A stretch of 64,000 nt of DNA from contig NZ_CP098740.1 of assembly GCF_026167665.1 (NCBI RefSeq), positions 3,038,001 to 3,102,000 of the forward strand. Direction: 5' to 3'. The notes under the pieces are model-generated. The model did not search any database and was not told the DNA's origin. It saw nothing but the letters and a program-made list of their open reading frames with translations. Source of the stretch: Streptomyces drozdowiczii. GTDB taxonomy: Bacteria > Actinomycetota > Actinomycetes > Streptomycetales > Streptomycetaceae. Positions 7,909-16,384 of the stretch are shown here, in pieces. A program made the translations under genes and the position numbers. Numbering within the stretch: the first letter of the stretch is position 1; every line of letters starts with the position of its first letter.

Positions 7909-9863
7909 GCGGGCTGCTCCTCAGAAGGGTCCGTGGATGATTCAGTGACTACGGCCAGCAGGGCGCCGACCTCCACCTGGAGGCCGGGCGCGGCGTGCAG
8001 GGCGGTGAGCGTGCCGGAGGCGGGGGCGAGGACGCGGTGCTCCATCTTCATCGCCTCCAGCCAGATCAGCGGCTGCCCGGCCGTCACGGCGGCCCCCTCC
8101 GCGAGGCCGTCCGCGAGGCGGACCACCGTGCCGGGCATGGGGGCGAGCAGCGAGCCGGGCTCGGTGCGGTCGGCGGGGTCGGTGAAGCGGGGCAGCACGG
8201 TGAAGGTGTACGCGCCGGAGGCGGTGTCCACGTACGCCCTGGTGTCGTGGACGGTTACGTGGAAGGTCCGCGTCACCCCGTCGGTCTCCAGCGTGACGCG
8301 GTCGGGGGCGGCGGCCACGACGCGGACGCCGTCGTCGGGGACGGACAGGCCCGCGCGGCCGGAGCGGTACGTGATCTCGTGCTCGCTGCCGTCCGGTTCG
8401 CTGCGGTAGCGCCGGGCCTGGGGGCGGGACGGCAGGTTCCGCCAGGCGCCGAAGCGGGCGACGCCGCCCGCCGCCACGCCCCGTGCCGCCTCCGCCAGGG
8501 CCGCCGCGGTGGCCGCGAGCCGGGCGGCGGCCCCGTCGCCCGGAGCCGTCAGGGCCGCCAGGTGGCCGTCGTAGAACCCGGTGTCCGGCCGGCCGCCCAC
8601 GAAGTCCGGGTGCCGCAACGAGCGGACGAGCAGGTCCCGGTTGGTCACCGGGCCGTGGATGCGCGCCCGCTCCAGGGCGCGGGCGAGCAGCCGCACCGCC
8701 TCGGCCCTGGTCGGCGCCCGGGCGATCACCTTGGCGATCAGCGGGTCGTAGTGCACGCCGATCGTGTCGCCGCCGGTGTACCCGGTGTCGAGCCGCACCC
8801 CCGGCTCGTCCGGGACCCGGAGCGAGAGCAGTGCTCCGGTCTGCGGCTGCCAGTCTCGCGCCGGGTCCTCCGCGTACAGCCGCGCCTCCACGGCATGCCC
8901 GACCGGTGACGGCGGCCCGGCGGCGGGCAGCGGCTCGCCCTCCGCGATCCGGAGCTGGAGCGCGACGAGGTCGAGCCCGAACACCTCCTCGGTCACCGGG
9001 TGCTCCACCTGAAGGCGCGTGTTCATCTCCAGGAAGTACGGCCGCCCGCCGGGAGCGACCAGGAACTCCACGGTCCCGGCGCCCCGATAGCCCACGGCCC
9101 GGGCCGCCGCCACCGCCGCCTCGTGCAGCCGCTCCCGCAGCTCATCGGGCAGAACGGGCGCGGGCGCCTCCTCGATGACCTTCTGGTGCCGCCGCTGGAG
9201 CGAGCAGTCCCGGGTCCCCAGCGCCCACACCCCGCCGTGCTCGTCCGCCATCACCTGGACCTCGACGTGCCGGCCGCGCTCCACGTACGGCTCGGCGAAC
9301 ACCTCCCCGTCCCCGAACGCGGACAGCGCCTCGGCCCCGGCGGCGGTCAACTCGCCCGGCAGGTCCCCCAGATCCCGCACGATCCGCATCCCCCGCCCCC
9401 CGCCGCCCGCCGCCGCCTTCAGCAGCAGCGGCAGGTCCTCGGCGGTCGCGGCGGCCGGGTCCACCGGCGCGAGGAGCGGCACCCCGGCGGCGGCCATCAG
9501 CTCCTTGGCGCGGGTCTTCGACGCCATCAGCTCGATCGCCTTCACGGGCGGCCCGATCCACCGCAGCCCGGCGTCCTGCACGGCGGCGGCGAAGTCCGCG
9601 TTCTCGGAGAGGAACCCGTACCCGGGGTGCACGGCGTCCGCCCCGGCCGCCAGCGCGGCGGCCACGACGAGATCGCCGCGCAGATACGTATCGGCGGGGG
9701 CCGCGCCCGGCAGCCGTACGGCGGTGTCGGCCTCCCGGACGTGCAGTGCGCCGGCGTCCGCGTCGGAGTACACGGCGACGGTGGCGATGCCGAGGGCCCG
9801 GCAGGTGCGGAAGATCCGGCAGGCGATCTCGCCCCGGTTGGCGACCAGCAGACTCTTGATCAT
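7905..9863 (-). CDS. Acyl-CoA carboxylase alpha subunit (biotin carboxylase + BCCP)
   Basis: This 652-residue protein carries biotin carboxylase and biotin carrier domains. The N-terminus IKSLLVANRGEIACRIFRT is typical. The ATP-grasp domain has LLKAAAGGGGRGMRIV and FLEMNTRLQVEHPVTEEV. The C-terminal BCCP domain carries the biotinylation motif LEAMKMEHR near residue 620. Between them is the BT-like linker domain typical of 3-methylcrotonyl/geranyl/acyl-CoA carboxylases. It carboxylates biotin with bicarbonate and ATP for the partner beta subunit encoded immediately upstream (6 bp gap). It corresponds to AtuF/LiuD-type subunits. Confidence 0.93.
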   Translation of the reverse strand: MIKSLLVANRGEIACRIFRTCRALGIATVAVYSDADAGALHVREADTAVRLPGAAPADTYLRGDLVVAAALAAGADAVHPGYGFLSENADFAAAVQDAGLRWIGPPVKAIELMASKTRAKELMAAAGVPLLAPVDPAAATAEDLPLLLKAAAGGGGRGMRIVRDLGDLPGELTAAGAEALSAFGDGEVFAEPYVERGRHVEVQVMADEHGGVWALGTRDCSLQRRHQKVIEEAPAPVLPDELRERLHEAAVAAARAVGYRGAGTVEFLVAPGGRPYFLEMNTRLQVEHPVTEEVFGLDLVALQLRIAEGEPLPAAGPPSPVGHAVEARLYAEDPARDWQPQTGALLSLRVPDEPGVRLDTGYTGGDTIGVHYDPLIAKVIARAPTRAEAVRLLARALERARIHGPVTNRDLLVRSLRHPDFVGGRPDTGFYDGHLAALTAPGDGAAARLAATAAALAEAARGVAAGGVARFGAWRNLPSRPQARRYRSEPDGSEHEITYRSGRAGLSVPDDGVRVVAAAPDRVTLETDGVTRTFHVTVHDTRAYVDTASGAYTFTVLPRFTDPADRTEPGSLLAPMPGTVVRLADGLAEGAAVTAGQPLIWLEAMKMEHRVLAPASGTLTALHAAPGLQVEVGALLAVVTESSTDPSEEQPA

Positions 9864-9869
9864 CTCAGC

Positions 9870-11468
9870 TCACATCCGGAAGATTCCGAAGCCGCCCCGG
9901 GCGCCCTCGACCGGTGCGGTGTGGATGGCGGACAGGCACAGGCCGAGGACGGTCCGGGTGTCGCGCGGGTCGATGACCCCGTCGTCGTACAGCCGCCCGG
10001 ACAGGAACATCGGCAGGGACTCGGACTCGATCTGCTGCTCGACCATCGCGCGCAGGGCGGCGTCCGCCTCGTCGTCGTACGGGCGGCCCTTCGCGGCGGC
10101 CGAGGCGCGGGCGACGATGGAGAGCACCCCGGCGAGCTGCTGCGGGCCCATGACGGCGGACTTGCTGCCGGGCCAGGCGAAGAGGAAGCGCGGGTCGTAC
10201 GCCCTGCCGCACATCCCGTAGTGCCCGGCGCCGTAGGAGGCGCCCATCAGGACCGACAGGTGCGGGACCTTCGAGTTCGAGACGGCGTTGATCATCATCG
10301 CGCCGTGCTTGATGATGCCGCCCTGCTCGTACTCCTTGCCGACCATGTAGCCCGTGGTGTTGTGCAGGAAGAGCAGCGGGATGTCGCGCTGGTTGGCGAG
10401 CTGGATGAACTGCGCGGCCTTCTGCGACTCCTCGCTGAAGAGCACGCCCTGCGCGTTGGCCAGGATGCCGACCGGATAGCCGTGCAGCCGCGCCCAGCCG
10501 GTGACCAGGCTCGTCCCGTACAGCGGCTTGAACGCGTCGAAGTCCGAGCCGTCGACCAGCCGGGCGATCACCTCGCGCGGGTCGAACGGCACCTTCAGGT
10601 CACCGGGGACGATGCCGATCAGCTCGTCCTCGTCGTACTTGGGCGGCTCGGCGGGGCCCGGATCGGCGTGCGCCTTGCGCCAGTTGAGGCGGGCGACGAT
10701 GCGGCGGGCCTGACGGAGCGCGTCGTGCTCGTCGACGGCGAAGTGGTCGGCGAGCCCGGACGTCCGGGCGTGCATCGCGGCCCCGCCGAGCGATTCGTCG
10801 TCGCTCTCCTCACCGGTCGCCATCTTGACGAGCGGCGGTCCGCCCAGGAAGACCTTCGAGCGTTCCTGGATCATCACGGTGTGGTCGGACATGCCGGGGA
10901 CGTACGCGCCTCCGGCGGTCGAATTGCCGAAGACCACGGCGACGGTGGGGATTCCGGCGGCGGAGAGCCGCGTGAGGTCGCGGAAGAGCGCGCCGCCGGG
11001 GATGAATATCTCCTTCTGGGACGGGAGATCGGCGCCCCCGGACTCGACCAGGCTGATGACCGGAAGCCGGTTGGCGAAGGCGATCTCGTTCGCGCGCAGG
11101 GCCTTCTTCAGCGTCCACGGGTTCGAGGCCCCGCCGCGTACGGTCGGGTCGTTGGCGGTGATCAGGCACTCGACGCCCTCCACCACCCCGATCCCGGTGA
11201 CGAGCGAGGCGCCGACCGCGTACTCACTGCCCCAGGCGGCGAGCGGCGACAGCTCCAGGAACGGCGTGTCCGGGTCGAGCAGCAGCTCGACGCGCTCGCG
11301 GGCGAGCAGCTTGCCGCGCCCCCGGTGCCGCTCGACGTACTTCTCGCCGCCGCCCTCCAACGCCTTGGCGTGCGCGGCCTCCAGCTCGGCCAGCTTGTCG
11401 AGCATCGCGGCCCGGTTGGCCGCGTAGTCGGGGCTCGCGGTGTCGAGCCCGGTGGGCAGGACGGTCAT
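9870..11468 (-). CDS. Acyl-CoA carboxylase beta subunit (carboxyltransferase)
   Basis: This 532-residue crotonase-fold carboxyltransferase transfers CO2 from carboxybiotin to an acyl-CoA. The sequence has RHRGRGKLLARERVELLLD at the N-terminus, DPTVRGGASNPWTLKKALRA, and SLVESGGADLPSQKEIFIPG in the N-domain. NTTGYMVGKEYEQGGIIKHG and SYGAGHYGMCGRAYDPRF are in the C-domain. This pattern is that of 3-methylcrotonyl-CoA or geranyl-CoA carboxylase beta rather than propionyl-CoA carboxylase. The ATG at 11468 overlaps the stop of the AtuA-like gene (ATGA), so translation is coupled. It forms the holoenzyme with the alpha subunit at 7905-9863. Confidence 0.92.
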   Translation of the reverse strand: MTVLPTGLDTASPDYAANRAAMLDKLAELEAAHAKALEGGGEKYVERHRGRGKLLARERVELLLDPDTPFLELSPLAAWGSEYAVGASLVTGIGVVEGVECLITANDPTVRGGASNPWTLKKALRANEIAFANRLPVISLVESGGADLPSQKEIFIPGGALFRDLTRLSAAGIPTVAVVFGNSTAGGAYVPGMSDHTVMIQERSKVFLGGPPLVKMATGEESDDESLGGAAMHARTSGLADHFAVDEHDALRQARRIVARLNWRKAHADPGPAEPPKYDEDELIGIVPGDLKVPFDPREVIARLVDGSDFDAFKPLYGTSLVTGWARLHGYPVGILANAQGVLFSEESQKAAQFIQLANQRDIPLLFLHNTTGYMVGKEYEQGGIIKHGAMMINAVSNSKVPHLSVLMGASYGAGHYGMCGRAYDPRFLFAWPGSKSAVMGPQQLAGVLSIVARASAAAKGRPYDDEADAALRAMVEQQIESESLPMFLSGRLYDDGVIDPRDTRTVLGLCLSAIHTAPVEGARGGFGIFRM

Positions 11469-13173
11469 GCGGGCACCTCCAGAAGGGTCACGGGTATCTC
11501 CAGGTGGCGGGCGCGCAGCCACTCGCCCAGCGCCTTGGCCTGCGGGTCGAAGCGGTGCTGCGCGGCGACGCCTTCGCCGAGCAGCCCGCGCACGGTGAAG
11601 TTCAACGCCCGCAGGTTGGGAAGGACATGGCGTACGACAGTGAGGTCGGCGGTCTCCGGGAGGAGTTCGCGGAAGCGGTCGACGGTCAGCTCGTGCGCGA
11701 GCCAGCGCCACGCGGTCTCGTCCCGGACCCACACCCCGACGTTGGCGTCCCCGCCCTTGTCCCCGCTCCGGGCCCCGGCGACGCGGCCGAGGGGGCGCGG
11801 CGGGTGGGCCCGGGGTCCAACGGCTGTGGCAGGGGCGGCTGTTCGACGTCTCGCAGCTCTTGCGTCCGCACCGGAGGGCTCAGGAAACTGCGCGTCCCGT
11901 CCGGCAGTACGGCAACGTGCTCCACGTCCGCCGCCGGTACGTACCGCGCCTCGAACACCCCGTACGGCGCGCCCTTCCCGGGCGGGGCGGTGACATGGAA
12001 GCCGGGGTAGCTGCCGAGGGCCAGCTCGATCGCCGCGCCGGACAACGCCCGGCCCACGGGCTCCTGTTCGGGGTCCCGCACCACCAGCCGGAGCAGCGCG
12101 CTCGCGGTCTCCTCGGTGTCGGCGTCGGCCCGGTCCGTACGGGGCAGCTCCCAGCGGACCTCCTGCGGCCGGCGCCCGGCGCGCGCGAAGGCGTCCGCGC
12201 ACTGGTCCCGGACCAGCGCCGCCTTGGCCTCGATGTCGAGACCGGTGAGGACGAAGACGACCTCGTTGCGCCAGCCGCCGAGCCGGGTCAGCCCGGCCTT
12301 GAGCGTGGGCGGCGGGGCCTCCCCGCGTACGCCGGAGACCGCGACCCGGTCCGGACCGTCCTGCGTCAGCCGTACGGTGTCGAGCCGGGCGGTCACGTCG
12401 GGGCCCGCGTACCGGGCTCCGCCCGTCTCGTACAGGAGTTGGGCGGTGACCGTGCCGAGGTCCACGACGCCGCCGGTGCCGTCGTGCTTGGTGATGACCG
12501 AGCTGCCGTCCGCGTGGATCTCCGCGACCGGGAAGCCGGGGCGGCGGATGTCGTGGTCGCGGAAGAAGGCGTAGTTGCCGCCCGTGGCCTGCGTACCGCA
12601 CTCCAGGACGTGCCCGGCGACGACGGCCCCGGCGAGCGCGTCGTGGTCCTCGGGGCCCCAGCCGAAGTGGGCGGCGGCTGGGCCGGTGACGAGGGCGGCG
12701 TCCGTCACCCGGCCGGTGACGACGACCTCGGCACCGGCCCGCAGGCAAGCCGCGATGCCTGCTCCGCCAAGATACGCGTTGGCCGTGAGAAAGCCCTCCG
12801 GTACGGGGATGTTGTCGCCCTCCACATGCGCGACCCGCACCGGCACGCCGACCTTCTCGGCCAGCTCCCGGATCGCGTCGGCGAGCCCGGCCGGGTTGAG
12901 GCCGCCCGCGTTGGCGACGATCCGCACCCCGCGCTCGTGGGCGAGCCCGAGGCCGTCCTCCAACTGCCGCAGGAACGTGGAGGCGTAGCCCCGCGACGGG
13001 TCCTTGAGGCGGCTGCGGCCGAGGATCAGCATGGTCAGCTCGGCGAGATAGTCGCCGGTGAGGACGTCGAGCGGGCCGCCGGTGAGCATCTCGCGCAGGG
13101 CGTCGAAGCGGTCGCCGTAGAAGCCGGAGGCGTTGCCGATGCGGAGGGGTTCCGGCGCCCCGCGCCCGGTCAT
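11465..13173 (-). pseudogene. AtuA-like (DUF1446) protein, split by a frameshift
   Basis: The N-terminal part (from ATG 13173, about 450 residues) is an acyclic terpene utilization AtuA-type DUF1446 domain. It starts MTGRGAPEPLRIGNASGFYG and includes GGLNPAGLADAIRELAEK and LECGTQATGGNYAF. The C-terminal part, with ARSGDKGGDANVGVWVRDE and NLRALNFTVRGLLGEGVA, lies in a different frame and ends at 11465. The switch falls between about 11787 and 11820, in C/G runs. Adding one base gives 1710 nt (569 residues), the size of full-length family members, and restores PLGRVAGARSGDKGG. The role of AtuA in terpene catabolism is not biochemically settled. As written the gene is broken; a sequencing error is a serious alternative. 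Confidence 0.85.
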
Positions 13174-13964
13174 CGCTCCCCCTTCGGCGCCCGCCCCGCC
13201 CCCGCCGGCCCCGCGAACGCCTGCGCGATCGACAGCCAGGCGTCCGCGTCCGCCCCGGCCGCGCGGACCGCCAGGTCGTCGCGGTGGGCGCGCTGCGTGA
13301 CGAGCAGGCAGAAGTCGTGCAGCGGCCCGGTGACCCGCTGCCCGGCGTCCTCGGGGCCGTACGTGATCAACTCGCCGTCCGGCGCGGTCAGTTCCACCCG
13401 GAATTCCTCGCTGGGCGGTTGCTTGCCCCGTACGAGGAAGGCGTAGTCACGGGCCCGGACGCCGATGCGGGCGACGTGCCGCAGCCGGGCGGTGGGGGTG
13501 CGGGTGACCCCGAGGGCGTCGGCGATGTCCTGGCCGTGCGCCCAGGTCTCCATCAGCCGCCCGGTCGCCATGGAGGCGACGCTCATCGGCGGCCCGTACC
13601 AGGGGAACTTCGACCCGGCGGGCGCCGCGCGCAGGGCCTCCCGCAAGCGCTCGCGGCCCTCGCGCCAGCGGACGAGCAGCGCGTCCGGCGGGTACGCCGC
13701 GACGATCTCCTCGGCGGCCCGGTCCACGAAGCCCTCGGGGTCCTCCATGGCCTTCGCCACCTCGTCCCCGAAGCGGCCGGGGTCGGTGACGGAGATCAGC
13801 GCGACGTCGTCGGTCCAGCTCAGGTGGGCGATCTGATGGGCGAGGGTCCACCCCTCGGCCGGGGTCTCCCCCGCCCACTGTCTCGCGGTCGCCCCGGCGA
13901 CGAGCAGATCCAGCTCCAGGCTCTCGCTGCGCAGATCGTCCAGCACGGCTGAGGCATCGGACAC
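13170..13964 (-). CDS. TIGR03084 family DinB-like protein
   Basis: This 264-residue protein has the DinB/mycothiol-dependent maleylpyruvate isomerase-type four-helix N-terminal domain. Potential metal ligands lie in GWTLAHQIAHLSWTDD (His pair) and METWAHGQDIADALG (His). The C-terminal half, with GELITYGPEDAGQRVTGPL and HDFCLLVTQRAHRDD, matches the TIGR03084 subfamily. I chose the GTG at 13964 because GGGGAG sits about 7 bases upstream; an ATG at 14033 would place the start in the operator. The stop overlaps the AtuA-like start by 4 bp, so this is the first gene of the catabolic operon. Its enzymatic role is unknown. Confidence 0.85.
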   Translation of the reverse strand: MSDASAVLDDLRSESLELDLLVAGATARQWAGETPAEGWTLAHQIAHLSWTDDVALISVTDPGRFGDEVAKAMEDPEGFVDRAAEEIVAAYPPDALLVRWREGRERLREALRAAPAGSKFPWYGPPMSVASMATGRLMETWAHGQDIADALGVTRTPTARLRHVARIGVRARDYAFLVRGKQPPSEEFRVELTAPDGELITYGPEDAGQRVTGPLHDFCLLVTQRAHRDDLAVRAAGADADAWLSIAQAFAGPAGAGRAPKGER

Positions 13965-14023
13965 GGTGCGCTCCCCTCGGGGCGTGACGGCGTGCCCGGG
14001 AGCCTGCCAGCGGAACGTAAAAC

Positions 14024-14045
14024 AATCAAGCATGCTTGCATGATT
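14024..14045. promoter_or_regulatory. Palindromic operator upstream of the Atu-like operon
   Basis: A 22-bp near-perfect palindrome (18 of 22 positions symmetric) has the perfect core CAAGCATGCTTG nested off-centre and is flanked by AATCA and TGATT. It lies 60 bp upstream of the first gene of the operon at 13964, in an AT-rich patch followed by a T-run. Its form is typical of TetR-family operators. No TetR gene is adjacent, so the regulator would act in trans. Confidence 0.55.
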
Positions 14046-14074
14046 TTTTTACGGTGCCCGGCTCCGCGATGCGC

Positions 14075-14392
14075 TCAGTGGGCACGGCGCTCGGCTTCGG
14101 CATGCCACCAGCGGGGCGGCGACGCGCCGGTCACCCGGGAGGACGGCTGTTCGGGGTGCAGCCCGAGCGGCCGCAGCGCTTCGGCGGGCACGCGAACGTC
14201 GAACCAGCCGTGCCAGTGCCCGTCGGCGCCGACACCGCAGGCCAGGTTCACCTGGATCTCGCCCGGCGCGAAGGGCATCCAGTCGATGCCCCGGTCCCGC
14301 AGTCAACCGCGCACGGCCGCCATCGGAGGAAGGCGGCCGGGCAGGTTCTCGTAAGCGGCGACGGTGATCCACTCGGCGGGCGGGGTGTCCAT
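14075..14392 (-). pseudogene. Small hypothetical gene with an in-frame TGA
   Basis: A 106-codon frame starts at ATG 14392 (MDTPPAEWITVAAYENLPGR) and is interrupted by TGA at 14303-14305. It then continues in the same frame as LRDRGIDWMPFAPGEIQVNL to a stop at 14075, with good codon bias on both sides. Reading the TGA as TGG would give AVRGWLRDRGIDW, which looks natural, so a point mutation (or base-call error) is likely. An internal ATG at 14278 could make a 67-residue C-terminal piece. I recognise no domain. Confidence 0.6.
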
Positions 14393-14421
14393 GGGCCCAT
14401 GATGCCGGGCGGGCCTTCCGC

Positions 14422-15909
14422 TCAGCGAGCGGGCTGGCGGGGTGCCTTCACCTCCGGCACCGACACCGACTCCGCCTCCCGGGAGGCGGCCCGCGGCGCA
14501 GCCGCGTTCCGCAGCAGCGTCGCCGCGAGCACCAGCGCTACGGTGACGAGCCCCGCGCCCACGCGGAAGGCGAGCTGGTAGCCGGAGGTGAGCGCCGAGG
14601 CGGGGGGCGCGCCGTCGCCGGTCAGGGCCTCGGTGTGCGAGGTGGCGAGGGTGCTGAGGACGGCGAGGCCGAAGGCGCTGCCGATCTGCTGCATGGTGTT
14701 GAACATGCCGGAGGCGATGCCCGAGTCCTCCGGCGTCGCCCCGGACATCGCGAGCGTGGCGAGCGACGGCATGGCGAGGCCGAAGCCGATGCCCAGCGGC
14801 AGCAGCGCCGGGAGGACGTCCGCCGCGTAACTCCCGTCCGCCGGTACGCGCCCCAGCACCGCGAGCCCCGCCGCGATGAGCGCGAGCCCCGGCAGCAGGA
14901 CCGTGCGCGGGCCGAAGCGGGCGATCAGCGAGGGCGCGAGGCCGAGGGACAGGGCGCCGATGGCGACGGAGACCGGGGAGAGGCCGAGCCCGGTGCGGAT
15001 CTCGTCGTATCCGAGCACCTTCTGCACGTACAGCACGCACAGGAACTGGAAGCTGAACATCCCGGCCACCATCAGCGCCTGGATCCCCATCGCCCCCGCG
15101 ACCACCCGCGACCGGAACACGCGCAGCGGAAGCAGCGGGTGGGCCGCCCTCGCCTGACGCACCACAAAGCCGAGCAGCAGGGCGAGGGCGGCGGCGCCGA
15201 GGCCCAGCGTGTGCGCCGAGGCCCAGCCGTGCGCGGCGGTCCCGACGATCGTGTAGACGCCGAGCATCAGCGCGGAGGTGACCAGGAGCGCGCCCGCGGC
15301 GTCGGCGCCCCGGCCCAGCCCCGACCCGCGTTCGGGCGCGAGGACGCGTCCGGCGGCGAGCACGGCGACGGCGCCGATCGGCACGTTGATGACGAAGATC
15401 CAGTGCCAGCTGAGGGCCTGCGTGAGGACGCCGCCCGCGAGGAGGCCCAGCGAGCCTCCGGCGGACTGGACGAAGCTGTAGACGCCGATCGCCTTCGCCC
15501 GCTCCCTGGCCTCGGGGAACAGCGTCACCACCATGCCGAGCGTCCCGGCCGAGGTCACCGCGCCGCCGACGCCCTGGACGAAGCGGGAGGCGAGCAGCGT
15601 CGCGGGGTCCTGCGCGAGTCCGCACAGCAGGGACGCCGCCGTGAAGAGGGCGAGCCCGGCGACGAAGACGCGCTTGCGTCCGACGAGGTCGCCGAGGCGG
15701 CCGGAGAGCAGCAGCAGGCCGCCGAAGGGGACGAGGTAGATGTTGACCACCCAGGCCAGGGCGGACGGCGAGAAGCCGAGGTCGCGCTGGACGGCGGGGA
15801 GCGCCACATTGACGACGGTCCCGTCGAGGATGACCATCAGCTGCCCCGCGCAGAGGACGGCGAGGGCGCGCCAACGCGAGTGCGGGGCGGCTGTTTCGGT
15901 TCGCGACAC
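14422..15909 (-). CDS. MFS drug exporter, DHA2 (14-TM) type
   Basis: This roughly 495-residue membrane protein has the EmrB/QacA layout. The first helix carries MVILDGTVVNVALPAVQRDL (motif D1-like), followed by SGRLGDLVGRKRVF (motif A) and SRFVQGVGGAVTSAGTL (motif B-like). The hydrophobicity is that of about 14 membrane helices, with a polar C-terminal tail. It probably exports a drug or metabolite in exchange for protons. I chose the GTG at 15909 because GGAGG lies 8 bases upstream; the ATG at 15951 falls inside the inverted repeat of the divergent promoter. It is divergent from an HxlR regulator that probably controls it. Confidence 0.9.
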   Translation of the reverse strand: MSRTETAAPHSRWRALAVLCAGQLMVILDGTVVNVALPAVQRDLGFSPSALAWVVNIYLVPFGGLLLLSGRLGDLVGRKRVFVAGLALFTAASLLCGLAQDPATLLASRFVQGVGGAVTSAGTLGMVVTLFPEARERAKAIGVYSFVQSAGGSLGLLAGGVLTQALSWHWIFVINVPIGAVAVLAAGRVLAPERGSGLGRGADAAGALLVTSALMLGVYTIVGTAAHGWASAHTLGLGAAALALLLGFVVRQARAAHPLLPLRVFRSRVVAGAMGIQALMVAGMFSFQFLCVLYVQKVLGYDEIRTGLGLSPVSVAIGALSLGLAPSLIARFGPRTVLLPGLALIAAGLAVLGRVPADGSYAADVLPALLPLGIGFGLAMPSLATLAMSGATPEDSGIASGMFNTMQQIGSAFGLAVLSTLATSHTEALTGDGAPPASALTSGYQLAFRVGAGLVTVALVLAATLLRNAAAPRAASREAESVSVPEVKAPRQPAR

Positions 15910-15937
15910 GGCGACTACCTCCAAAGGTGCACGTCTT

Positions 15938-15961
15938 GTTACAGACCTCATCCTCTGTAAC
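15938..15961. promoter_or_regulatory. Inverted repeat operator between MFS exporter and HxlR gene
   Basis: A perfect 8-bp inverted repeat, GTTACAGA and TCTGTAAC, is separated by 8 bp and lies between the divergent starts at 15909 and 15991. Its position and symmetry suit the dimeric winged-helix HxlR protein encoded next to it, which would then control both genes. Confidence 0.7.
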
Positions 15962-15990
15962 CATCGGCCGTGGCGTAAGGAGGCACTTTC

Positions 15991-16380
15991 ATGTCACGCA
16001 GTCACACCGATGTGTCCGACCAGGTCATCAGCGAGGCGTGCCCGCTCACCGAGGTCCTGGACCGGGTGGCGGGCAAGTGGAGCATCGGGATTCTGGTCGC
16101 GGCGGCGCACGGGCCGGTCCGGTTCACCGAGCTGGAGCGGACCATCGCGGGCATCAGCCGCCGCATGCTGACCCTGAACCTGCGCAAGCTGGAGCGCGAC
16201 GGGCTGCTGATCCGGACCGTGTATCCGACGGTGCCGCCCAAGGTGGAGTACAGCCTCACGCCGATGGCCCGCGAGCTGCACGCGACGCTCACCGGGCTCG
16301 TCGGCTGGGCGGAGCGCCACCGGGCGGACATCACGGCGGCCCGCGCCGCGTTCGACGCGGGCGCCGCGGCGGCGTCCTGA
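15991..16380 (+). CDS. HxlR family transcriptional regulator
   Basis: This 129-residue winged-helix DNA-binding protein has a Cys near the N-terminus (EACPLTEVLDRVAGKWSIGI), which is conserved in HxlR/MarR-like redox or quinone sensors. The HTH/wing follows: FTELERTIAGISRRMLTLNL and LERDGLLIRTVYPTVPPKVE, then YSLTPMARELHA. The start is supported by AAGGAGG upstream. It is divergent from the MFS exporter, with a perfect inverted repeat between them. This implies local control of efflux, probably derepressed by a toxic or electrophilic ligand. Confidence 0.92.
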   Translation: MSRSHTDVSDQVISEACPLTEVLDRVAGKWSIGILVAAAHGPVRFTELERTIAGISRRMLTLNLRKLERDGLLIRTVYPTVPPKVEYSLTPMARELHATLTGLVGWAERHRADITAARAAFDAGAAAAS

Positions 16381-16384
16381 CCGG

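Noticed and set aside
5329..8409. A 1026-codon plus-strand open frame over the CoA ligase and dehydrogenase genes
   Set aside because: Shadow frame, with repetitive Arg/Gly/Ala/Val composition. The minus-strand enzymes have all catalytic motifs.
14303..14305. TGA as a selenocysteine codon
   Set aside because: No SECIS-like hairpin is visible downstream, the context suits Trp, and the protein has no redox family identity.
15951..15951. ATG 15951 as the MFS exporter start
   Set aside because: It lies within the inverted repeat of the divergent promoter and lacks a ribosome-binding site; GTG 15909 has GGAGG at 8 bases.
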